Part shown: positions 1 to 5,055 of the stretch, one piece after another
How positions within the stretch are numbered: the first letter of the stretch is position 1
How the letters are laid out: every line of letters begins with the position of its first letter
Origin: Promethearchaeota archaeon
GTDB lineage: Archaea; Asgardarchaeota; Lokiarchaeia; Sigynarchaeales; MK-D1
Direction: 5' to 3'
DNA: 5,055 nt
Assembly (NCBI GenBank): GCA_016839865.1
Contig: JAEOTN010000519.1
Location: 1-5,055, forward strand
Notes under the pieces: generated by a model
The model's input: the letters and a program-made list of their open reading frames with translations, nothing else
Told to the model about the DNA's origin: nothing
Database searches by the model: none
Position numbers and translations under genes: made by a program

Positions 1-495
1 ATTGTCGCAGCAAGTGATACATTTCGAGCAGGAGCAATAGAACAATTATCCATACATATGAAAAATGTAGGAATTCGAGTAGTAAAAGGGCAATATAATT
101 CAGATCCAGCCGCTGTTGGGTATGATGCAATTGATAGTGCAATAGCAAAGGGGATCAACGTTGTAATGATTGACACTGCAGGACGACAAGTAACTAATAA
201 AAACTTAATGGAAGAACTGATTAAGATAAAAAGAGTGAATAATCCTGATCTTACATTATTTGTCGGGGATTCCTTAGCAGGAAATGATGTTCTTCATCAA
301 GCAGAGGCGTTCAATAACGCGTTAGGTATAGATGCTTCTATAATCACGAAAGTAGATGCTGATTCAAAAGGTGGTGCTGCTCTATCAATTGCGCATATTA
401 CTAAAAAACCGATATTATACATAGGTGTAGGACAAGGTTATGATGATCTAGAACCATTTCGAGCAGAATGGTTTGTAAATAAAATACTTAGTTGA
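1..495 (+). CDS. ftsY: Signal recognition particle receptor FtsY, C-terminal part (5' end outside window)
   Basis: FtsY is the SRP receptor GTPase. It docks ribosome-SRP complexes at the membrane by forming a GTP-dependent heterodimer with SRP54/Ffh. The frame is open from the first base, and 164 residues are visible. It begins inside the NG domain at the SRP-GTPase insertion-box motif ([12 protein letters not shown], visible residues 5-16). It continues through G3 (DTAGRQ, about 58-63), the [10 protein letters not shown] segment (about 87-96), G4 ([10 protein letters not shown], about 116-125) and the closing [12 protein letters not shown] segment (about 142-153). The N domain and the P-loop lie upstream of the window. 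The wording [10 protein letters not shown] and [10 protein letters not shown] is that of archaeal FtsY and eukaryotic SR-alpha; bacterial FtsY has a LDATTGQNA-like segment and TKLDGTAKGG. The gene ends at its TGA and overlaps the next gene by four bases, so the two are probably co-transcribed. Identification is secure; only the 5' end is missing. Confidence 0.96.
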   Translation: MVAASDTFRAGAIEQLSIHMKNVGIRVVKGQYNSDPAAVGYDAIDSAIAKGINVVMIDTAGRQVTNKNLMEELIKIKRVNNPDLTLFVGDSLAGNDVLHQAEAFNNALGIDASIITKVDADSKGGAALSIAHITKKPILYIGVGQGYDDLEPFRAEWFVNKILS

Positions 496-989
496 ATAAT
501 TTGGCGTATAAAGGAAAAGAATTCACACATAAGAAATTTCGTGTAAAGTTTAAAACTCGTTTGAATTTAGTGTGGGGAGGTCCATTACCCTCAAGTAAAA
601 AGGAAGCATTAGCATATCCGGAAGGTTTTCCAGCTGTATTATATTTAACAGATCGTAGAGTATTTGTAACGGGTATTTATCTAGAAAAGCGGGGCTTATT
701 CAGAAAAAAAGAAATGAATACAGTCTATTTTGAAGCTGGATTGCAATTCCTAAAAAAATACAAACTAGAAATTTATAAAAAAGTGAAATCAGGATATATT
801 TCTTTTCATCCTCATGGAAATATTAAGGAAGGTGTTATTCACTTCTTGCGATTGACTGATGATATGATAAGGGCAATAAAAAAAGTAATGGATAACGTAC
901 CCGATCTGAAAAGGATGAGAGACGATACTGGTATTGTAGTGTTAGGTGGTAATCCTGTCGCAATATTGAAGAAACGGTTGGATAAATAA
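492..989 (+). CDS. Conserved-looking hypothetical basic protein, translationally coupled to ftsY
   Basis: I do not recognise this 165-residue protein. The frame opens only at base 492, because a TAG lies directly upstream. The best start is therefore the TTG that overlaps the ftsY stop (TTGA); a second in-frame TTG at 501 is the alternative. No Shine-Dalgarno sequence is visible, which fits re-initiation from ftsY. The protein is soluble and Lys/Arg-rich, with no signal peptide or membrane segment. The middle (about residues 45-105) alternates short hydrophobic strands and charged turns ([20 protein letters not shown], then YISFHPHG). This vaguely resembles the strand-turn-strand core of GRAM/PH-like domains. 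An amphipathic helix follows (about 122-136, [15 protein letters not shown]), then a basic tail. The PH-like reading is a weak inference from pattern, not from a diagnostic motif. Its position suggests a role near membrane targeting or simply a shared transcript. Confidence 0.8.
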   Translation: MNNLAYKGKEFTHKKFRVKFKTRLNLVWGGPLPSSKKEALAYPEGFPAVLYLTDRRVFVTGIYLEKRGLFRKKEMNTVYFEAGLQFLKKYKLEIYKKVKSGYISFHPHGNIKEGVIHFLRLTDDMIRAIKKVMDNVPDLKRMRDDTGIVVLGGNPVAILKKRLDK

Positions 990-1040
990 TCGATAAAATC
1001 ACTCAAGCGAAAATCCGGATTCATTATACTAGAACTTACG

Positions 1041-1048
1041 TAAATTTC
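1041..1048 (+). promoter_or_regulatory. Possible TATA element for tRNA-Gly
   Basis: An AT-only stretch (TAAATTTC/ATAT) sits about 35-42 bases upstream of the mature tRNA 5' end. Archaeal TATA boxes lie about 25 bases before the start site. That would place initiation near 1070 and give a short 5' leader for RNase P to remove. The match to the consensus is poor and the whole region is AT-rich, so this is only a candidate. Confidence 0.25.
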
Positions 1049-1082
1049 ATATTGGATCGGACTATTTCTAATGTACAACAAC

Positions 1083-1154
1083 GCACCGATTGTATAGTGG
1101 TTAGTATCATGGGCTTCCAACCCATGGAGCCGGGTTCAATTCCCGGTCGGTGCA
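1083..1154 (+). tRNA. tRNA-Gly, anticodon TCC
   Basis: The 72-base cloverleaf folds fully. The acceptor stem GCACCGA/TCGGTGC (1083-1089 with 1147-1153) has seven perfect pairs. The D arm GTAT/GTAT includes two G-T pairs and a loop with GG at 1099-1100. The anticodon stem is ATGGG/CCCAT, with loop CTTCCAA and anticodon TCC at 1116-1118. The variable loop is four bases. The T stem is CCGGG/CCCGG, with loop TTCAATT. The anticodon reads GGA, and probably GGG by wobble. The discriminator is A (1154), the archaeal/eukaryotic identity for tRNA-Gly; bacteria use U. No CCA is encoded, so it must be added after 3' trimming. There is no intron. A loose T-rich run at about 1171-1180 could terminate transcription. 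Confidence 0.97.
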
Positions 1155-1194
1155 TATTGAATTTCTGATTCTATTATTTTCCAACTAAAATCAA

Positions 1195-1202
1195 TTTTAT
1201 AC
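1195..1202 (+). promoter_or_regulatory. Candidate archaeal TATA box for the chorismate mutase gene
   Basis: TTTTATAC is preceded by an A-rich stretch (CTAAAATCAA, 1185-1194) that could serve as a TFB recognition element. A start site about 25 bases downstream would fall near 1227, leaving a leader of about 40 bases that contains the Shine-Dalgarno sequence at 1257. The placement is sensible, but the AT-rich background makes chance matches common. Confidence 0.35.
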
Positions 1203-1256
1203 TTCATGATAATTATTTAGGTCGTTAATCAAGTACATCTCATATCCTTAATTGCT

Positions 1257-1261
1257 AGGAG
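1257..1261 (+). promoter_or_regulatory. Shine-Dalgarno site that fixes the GTG start at 1269
   Basis: AGGAG lies seven bases before the GTG at 1269. This is the only good Shine-Dalgarno sequence before a gene in the window. It supports the GTG start, which is also where homology to AroQ helix 1 begins. It further implies a 5' leader on this transcript, unlike the neighbouring genes, which show none. Confidence 0.6.
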
Positions 1262-1268
1262 AATTAGA

Positions 1269-1982
1269 GTGGAAAAAATCAACAAATTGAGAGGAATTAT
1301 CGATCAAATTGATTTAAAAATTGCTGGACTTATCGAGGAACGAGTTGAAATCGCAAAAAAAATAGGTCTAATCAAGACCGAGAAAGGCATGCCGATAATC
1401 CAATCTGAACGGGAATCGGAAATAATAAGAAATATGAAAAAAACTGTTAGTGCTGTGACTTCAGATTCTATTGGATCGATCTGGAAGGAGATTATAAAAG
1501 CTTGTCGAATTATGGAAGAAGGGCAATTAAGGAAAAAAATCCCAATAGAAAGCTCTGATGGTACTGTTAAAGAATCTCTGGATATTTTGATTGAAACGGA
1601 TATGGTTGTATACGATGAAGAAGTTGTCTATGACCAATTAAATAGTGATGAAGAGACTTTCACCCGATACCTAATCTTATCGACTCAACCCCACGAACCG
1701 ACAGATAGTGACAAAACTTCCATAATATTCGTTACACTGGATCAACCTGGTCAACTTTCAAAAGTGATTCAATTGTTTGCAGAGATGAACGTAAATCTCA
1801 CAAAAATCGAATCTCGACCTAGAAAAACCGAAATGGGTAAGTGGGAATACGTTTTCTTTTTGGAATTCGATGGAAACATGAAAGATTCCAAAATAACTAC
1901 AATTTTAGGTACTATAGAAAGTTTTACAACGTGGATCAAAGTTCTCGGTTCGTATCCCAAGTCTGAAGTAAGATATGGGTAA
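1269..1982 (+). CDS. AroQ-type chorismate mutase fused to a prephenate-dehydratase-type ACT domain, without the dehydratase catalytic domain
   Basis: The 237-residue protein is predicted to convert chorismate to prephenate, with a phenylalanine-type ACT sensor. Residues 1-90 match the AroQ three-helix fold. By alignment from memory with the E. coli P-protein, R8, R25, K36, R48 and E49 stand where R11, R28, K39, R51 and E52 are; Q45 replaces D48, and E83 falls at the Q88 site, where yeast chorismate mutase also has Glu. Residues 148-235 are the ACT domain of prephenate dehydratase, with PGQL (160-163, usually PGAL), the Phe-site motif ESRP (181-184) and VLGSYP (225-230). Between them lie only about 55 residues. 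They include FTRYLIL (131-137), which resembles the TRF motif at the end of the dehydratase catalytic domain. The roughly 170 residues before that motif are missing, so this cannot be a working bifunctional P-protein. The start is GTG with a good ribosome binding site. A separate dehydratase would be needed elsewhere in the genome. Confidence 0.88.
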   Translation: MEKINKLRGIIDQIDLKIAGLIEERVEIAKKIGLIKTEKGMPIIQSERESEIIRNMKKTVSAVTSDSIGSIWKEIIKACRIMEEGQLRKKIPIESSDGTVKESLDILIETDMVVYDEEVVYDQLNSDEETFTRYLILSTQPHEPTDSDKTSIIFVTLDQPGQLSKVIQLFAEMNVNLTKIESRPRKTEMGKWEYVFFLEFDGNMKDSKITTILGTIESFTTWIKVLGSYPKSEVRYG

Positions 1983-1993
1983 TATGCATAACC

Positions 1994-2000
1994 TAAAATA
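1994..2000 (+). promoter_or_regulatory. Possible TATA element for the RNase PH gene
   Basis: TAAAATA lies 24-30 bases before the ATG at 2024, the spacing expected for a leaderless archaeal transcript. No Shine-Dalgarno sequence precedes this gene, which is consistent with that. With only 41 bases between genes, co-transcription with the chorismate mutase gene is equally possible. Weak evidence. Confidence 0.22.
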
Positions 2001-2023
2001 CTTCTAATTTAAAAAAGTAAAGT

Positions 2024-2746
2024 ATGAGTAACGTACGAGCTGATGGTCGTAAATTTGATGAATTGCGACCTTTCAAAATCACCCGTAATTTTTTATATAA
2101 TGCTGATGCAAGTTGTCTAATTGAAATGGGAAAGACACGTATTATTTGTGCTGCATCTGTAGAATCTAAACCCCCAAAATGGATGAATCCTAATAGTAGC
2201 GATGCTTGGATAACTGCTGAATATAATTTAATGCCTGCTTCCGTGGCAAATCGTGTCCGACGTCCAATTGGTCGCCCAAACTCAAGAGCAGTTGAAATTC
2301 AGCGATTAATAGGTCGATCTATAAGGGGCGCATTTGAATTAGAAGATTTAGGAGAATGCACAATTCGAATTGATTGCGATGTTTTAGACGGAGATGGAGG
2401 AACTAGATGTGCGGCAATAACAGGTGGGTTTATTGCAGCATTTGATGCATTTACATTAGCAGAGGAAAAAGGATTCATCCATAAATTTCCTGATTATAAG
2501 TTAACTGCAGCGATTTCAACAGGAATTGTAAATGGTGTTGCATTATTAGATCTAAATTATCGTGAGGACTCTCAAGCAGATGTGGATGGTAACTTTGTCA
2601 TTGATGAAAATGGATGCTATATAGAAATCCAATGTTCTGCAGAACAAGTTAACTTCGATCAATCCCAACTCAATGAATTAATTAGACTTGCCGATAAAGG
2701 AACGAAGGAACTAATTGAATATCAAAAACAAGTATTAGAGTTGTAA
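2024..2746 (+). CDS. rph: Ribonuclease PH, bacterial type (tRNA 3'-end phosphorolytic exonuclease)
   Basis: RNase PH removes nucleotides from RNA 3' ends using phosphate and releasing nucleoside diphosphates; its classic substrate is the tRNA 3' trailer. At 240 residues it has normal family length and a complete single RNase PH domain. It opens with the family motif RADGRKFDELRPFKITRNFL (5-24), then WITAEYNLMP (62-71). The segment SRAVEIQRLIGRSIRGAF (87-104) contains R88 at the phosphate-binding arginine position. DGDGGTRCAAITG (122-134) contains T127 and R128 of the second phosphate contact. The metal-site aspartates appear as D176 and D182 (LLDLNYREDS), followed by EIQCSAEQVNF (201-211). 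EIQRLIGRS, IDCDVL and GGTR are typical of bacterial RNase PH; archaeal Rrp41 has EISKVIKGA-like and VLQADAGTR segments. The gene follows the chorismate mutase gene by 41 bases and ends two bases from a convergent open frame. The start ATG is the natural one by homology. Confidence 0.93.
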   Translation: MSNVRADGRKFDELRPFKITRNFLYNADASCLIEMGKTRIICAASVESKPPKWMNPNSSDAWITAEYNLMPASVANRVRRPIGRPNSRAVEIQRLIGRSIRGAFELEDLGECTIRIDCDVLDGDGGTRCAAITGGFIAAFDAFTLAEEKGFIHKFPDYKLTAAISTGIVNGVALLDLNYREDSQADVDGNFVIDENGCYIEIQCSAEQVNFDQSQLNELIRLADKGTKELIEYQKQVLEL

Positions 2747-2748
2747 TT

Positions 2749-3040
2749 TCATCTTGAGTGGAAAATATGTAACAATTTCTTCTTCTTTTTATCTATATAT
2801 GCCTTAATTTTTGGATATCCCTTTCGTTGGATTACTTGTGATATAATCGTTACACCTATTACTTGATGCAAATCGGGCTCTGAAAATATACCTAATTCAG
2901 GATAATCTCCCCGAATTTTATTGATAGCATCAATATCTAACTCATTTACGATGATGTCATAACGTGGGTTCTCCTTTCGGAACTGTTTGAATTCAGGTTG
3001 GTTTTCTAGAATTTTCAGTATTTTCTTGTTTATGACTCAT
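2749..3040 (-). CDS. Unrecognised ~95-residue protein behind the ATPase gene, apparently frameshifted at its start
   Basis: On the minus strand the bases 3036-2749 form an open frame of 95 codons ending in TGA. It fills almost all of the gap between the ATPase stop and the end of rph. Composition looks protein-like: NPRYDIIVNELDIDAINKIR, then PELGIFSEPDLHQVIGV and VIQRKGYPKIKAYIDKKKKK near the end, which suggests a small basic mixed alpha/beta protein. I recognise no family. This frame has no early ATG, GTG or TTG. It continues the ATPase frame after two tandem TGA codons (3042-3037). A natural start exists at 3040, where ATG overlaps the ATPase stop as TGATG, but that frame ends after 15 codons (TGA at 2995-2993). 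Skipping one base between 3040 and 2993 joins them; three A4 runs lie there (plus-strand 3002-3005, 3012-3015, 3021-3024). It may be a sequence error, a recent mutation or programmed recoding. Confidence 0.55.
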
Positions 3041-4536
3041 CACCGCTTTTTTAGCTCAGATAATGTGCGTTCGGCTACATTAACTGCATCATCCGCTCTA
3101 CGTTTCTGTTTATGAACTTCATCACGCAGTTTTTTCAATTCATTAAACATTTCTAAATTCTCCTTTTTTAACACTTCTATTTGCCGTGTTTTTTCCTGAA
3201 TAACTTCCATAAGATGATCCCGTTCCTCTATTAGAGAATTAGAAAGGGATTCATACTCAGAAAGTGTTAAAATTTTGGATACTCGATTTTCGTGTGCTTC
3301 AGCAAGAGTATCTTGTGTTATATTATCCCGTAATTTTTGGATTAGTGGAGCCACCGAAAAAACTTGGGTATCTGGTACTAACTCGGATAGATTGAATCCT
3401 GCTCCTCCATGAAGTGTATACCGTTCACGAACTTTAACTAATAAAGGATTTAATGGTGCAATTTCCCCTGCAATAAGAGCTTCTCCTTGATTTAGCATTT
3501 GGATAACATCTTCATCCGTTTTTACAGAAAGCCCCTCGGCTGATTTACATGTGATATTTACATCATTCACATCCGTTAATTTATGAATAATCCATGTACC
3601 TGCTTGGGATCGGATATTCACATCCAATGCTTGAGGTCGTTGAGTAATGATGGCTAAGTTTAATCCGAATTTTCTACCTTCCATACTTATCAGTTTTACA
3701 ATATCACTTACAGGATCCTTTTGTTTACCGCAAAATTCATGTGCTTCATCAATAAAAAGATAAAATGGACTTATAGCTTTTCTACTCGCAGCATCATATA
3801 ACGAATGCAGCAGCTTCAATGCTATTTTCTTTTGATTTTCAATAGACAATCCCCGAAGATTTACAATTGCGCATTGTCCTTGAGAAACAAGTTCTGTTGG
3901 TTCGGCAACATAAAGATAATCTAAATCTAAATCAGTTGAGGGATTGAAATTAGAATCTGCAAATTCTACAACATGATTGGCAAATGCAAGTGCTGGATCC
4001 TCTAATCGGAAAAACGGATCATTTTCTGGGAAATTCTGTTCTTTCATCACTTTGAGGCTGTTATATTCTCCATGCCTATCTAATATAACAACAGGGATCT
4101 GCTTTTTAATTAATTCCTCCACAAGCACCCCTACTGTGTAACTTTTTCCTGAACCGCTTTTTCCAGTAATGAATAACCTTCCAAAATCATCTAACTTAAA
4201 ATTTGCTTCCACTTCTGTCGAAATTAAGTGACCTAAAAGAAGGGAATATGTTGGATCTGTAGCAAGTTGTAGGATTGATCGTATTTGATCAGGACTAGCA
4301 AGATACAGAGGTTTTTTTTCAAATGGTGTTTGGGGAACTTTGCCGATAGTTCGTAGTTCTGCAAGTAATTGACCATTGTCCCTCCATAGCTTTTGAATTG
4401 TCAATAAAAAGGTGGAGTTTTCATGGGATATTGACAAAAAATCAGTTCTTCGCAATTCTGTATAACCAGGATTAATGCGAATTTTGAATCCCATACAAGT
4501 TGTTATACCATCCACTTCTGCAACTGGTTCACTCAT
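3040..4536 (-). CDS. HerA-like (FtsK/HerA superfamily, DUF87) ATPase with C-terminal coiled coil
   Basis: The 498-residue protein belongs to the HerA/FtsK hexameric translocase group. Archaeal HerA works with the nuclease NurA in DNA end resection, and relatives serve other DNA- or membrane-linked jobs. Residues 1-70 probably form the small N-terminal HAS-barrel. The RecA-like core shows Walker A GKSGSGKS (125-132), the family motif LDRHGEY (152-158), Walker B YLFIDEAH (259-266), an EGRKFGLNL segment (286-294) that may hold the trans-acting arginine, and the sensor TQRP (298-301). Residues about 425-498 are rich in Glu, Lys and Leu in heptad spacing and predict a long coiled coil, probably for oligomerisation or partner binding. 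There are no membrane segments. It lies 52 bases after the zinc-ribbon gene, on the same strand. No Shine-Dalgarno sequence is visible; an AT-rich block (plus-strand 4551-4559) sits 15-23 bases before the ATG. No NurA gene is visible in the window. The exact HerA subfamily is uncertain. Confidence 0.88.
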   Translation of the reverse strand: MSEPVAEVDGITTCMGFKIRINPGYTELRRTDFLSISHENSTFLLTIQKLWRDNGQLLAELRTIGKVPQTPFEKKPLYLASPDQIRSILQLATDPTYSLLLGHLISTEVEANFKLDDFGRLFITGKSGSGKSYTVGVLVEELIKKQIPVVILDRHGEYNSLKVMKEQNFPENDPFFRLEDPALAFANHVVEFADSNFNPSTDLDLDYLYVAEPTELVSQGQCAIVNLRGLSIENQKKIALKLLHSLYDAASRKAISPFYLFIDEAHEFCGKQKDPVSDIVKLISMEGRKFGLNLAIITQRPQALDVNIRSQAGTWIIHKLTDVNDVNITCKSAEGLSVKTDEDVIQMLNQGEALIAGEIAPLNPLLVKVRERYTLHGGAGFNLSELVPDTQVFSVAPLIQKLRDNITQDTLAEAHENRVSKILTLSEYESLSNSLIEERDHLMEVIQEKTRQIEVLKKENLEMFNELKKLRDEVHKQKRRADDAVNVAERTLSELKKR

Positions 4537-4588
4537 TGTTTTACAAATAAATATTAAAATTGGGATTCTTAAATTATCGGGCTGCCAT

Positions 4589-5002
4589 TTATTTAGTCTT
4601 TATTTTCCCTTTGGATTTTAATTTTAGAGAGTATACTTTAAGAATTTTAAACGTGCTGTCGCAGTTTGGACAACTGATACCAGTGTCTTTGAAAACATAA
4701 TCTCCATCTTTGTAGTCATTGACACGTTCAACCCCACATTTTTGACATTGGAGAACTGATATCGTATGACGCACTTCCTTTGTCTTTTTTGGAATCTGGA
4801 CTAATACACTAGATGACATACATATTAAGAAAATTGCCAGAATAAAATAAGTAGGATTGATACTTCCTGAAGCTTGAGAAAGTTGAATTAATACAAATCC
4901 GCCTCCCAGCAAAATAAATCCTAAAATTCCTTTTAACACCTTTTTCCATGAAATTTTACGTTTTAGGATTTTTTCAACGTCTTCCTCTTCTTCATCAATC
5001 AT
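4589..5002 (-). CDS. Small membrane protein: two transmembrane helices and a C-terminal zinc ribbon
   Basis: I do not recognise a named family for this 137-residue protein. The N terminus is strongly acidic (five of residues 3-8 are Glu), then basic (KILKRKISWKK, 11-21). Two hydrophobic helices follow at about 24-42 and 50-70, with a short polar loop (QASGSIN) between them. Positive residues before helix 1 and after helix 2 (PKKTKE) predict both termini in the cytoplasm. A four-cysteine zinc ribbon follows: CQKC (86-89) and CPNC (111-114), separated by 21 residues. A Lys-rich tail ends the protein, suitable for nucleic acid or acidic-surface contact. It precedes the HerA-like ATPase by 52 bases on the same strand, so a joint role at the membrane is a reasonable inference. 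The ATG at 5002 is the first in-frame start and begins the conserved-looking acidic segment; no Shine-Dalgarno sequence is visible in the 53 upstream bases available. Confidence 0.82.
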   Translation of the reverse strand: MIDEEEEDVEKILKRKISWKKVLKGILGFILLGGGFVLIQLSQASGSINPTYFILAIFLICMSSSVLVQIPKKTKEVRHTISVLQCQKCGVERVNDYKDGDYVFKDTGISCPNCDSTFKILKVYSLKLKSKGKIKTK

Positions 5003-5055
5003 GGTTTAACAATGTAGATAAAAGTTGATTACACTTAAGGTTGTTGCACTTAATG

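Noticed and set aside
1012..1021. Ten-base palindrome AATCCGGATT in the spacer before the tRNA
   Set aside because: A few palindromes of this size are expected by chance in 5 kb, it has no loop for a hairpin, and no second copy was seen.
839..1120. Minus-strand open frame of 93 codons
   Set aside because: It runs antisense across the end of the ftsY-coupled gene, the intergenic spacer and the 5' half of the tRNA, with no supporting signal; it is a shadow.
1769..1960. Minus-strand open frame of 63 codons
   Set aside because: It lies entirely antisense to the well-supported ACT domain of the chorismate mutase gene.
1269..1982. Complete bifunctional P-protein (chorismate mutase/prephenate dehydratase)
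   Set aside because: At 237 residues it lacks most of the dehydratase catalytic domain; only a TRF-like end segment and the ACT domain are present.
2024..2746. Archaeal exosome subunit Rrp41
   Set aside because: The EIQRLIGRS, IDCDVL and DGGTR wording matches bacterial RNase PH, and no exosome neighbours (Rrp42, Rrp4) are adjacent.
3037..3042. Tandem TGA read as selenocysteine, joining the ATPase to the downstream frame
   Set aside because: Two adjacent TGAs would both need recoding, ftsY in the same window ends normally at TGA, no SECIS-like hairpin was seen, and the coiled coil gives the ATPase a natural end.
5015..5023. TTTTATCTA (minus strand) as TATA box for the zinc-ribbon gene
   Set aside because: It is only 13-21 bases before the ATG, too close for an archaeal TATA box unless the true start codon is further downstream.
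1..5055. CRISPR array, insertion sequence or attachment-site repeats
   Set aside because: No spaced direct repeats, transposase motifs or duplicated tRNA 3' end were found by eye.

Overview
The window looks like AT-rich archaeal chromosome. Three things point that way. The partial FtsY at the left edge carries the archaeal/eukaryotic wording of its G-domain motifs ([20 protein letters not shown]). The tRNA-Gly has an A discriminator base, where bacterial tRNA-Gly has U, and lacks an encoded CCA. There is also a HerA-type ATPase. The sequence alone does not fix the phylum; an Asgard-like lineage is only a guess.

Plus-strand half (1-2746): the C-terminal 164 residues of FtsY overlap by four bases (TTGA) with an unrecognised 165-residue basic protein. 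A tRNA-Gly(TCC) follows in the intergenic space. Next comes a 237-residue protein in which an AroQ chorismate mutase is joined directly to the regulatory ACT domain of prephenate dehydratase, with nearly all of the dehydratase catalytic domain absent. Last is a 240-residue RNase PH of bacterial type, distinct from the archaeal exosome subunit Rrp41.

Minus-strand half (5002 down to 2749): a two-helix membrane protein with a C-terminal zinc ribbon, then a HerA/FtsK-superfamily ATPase with a C-terminal coiled coil, then an open frame of about 95 codons. That last frame fills the stretch up to the convergent end of the RNase PH gene. It has no usable start codon of its own. An ATG overlapping the ATPase stop (TGATG) lies in another frame, so a single-base frameshift, recoding event or sequence error near the start is likely.

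The main functional themes are protein targeting (FtsY), translation and RNA 3'-end processing (tRNA-Gly, RNase PH), aromatic amino acid synthesis (chorismate mutase-ACT), and a possible membrane-linked or DNA-linked ATPase module on the minus strand. The most useful leads are the chorismate mutase-ACT architecture, the frameshifted gene behind the ATPase, and a bacterial-type RNase PH in archaeal context.
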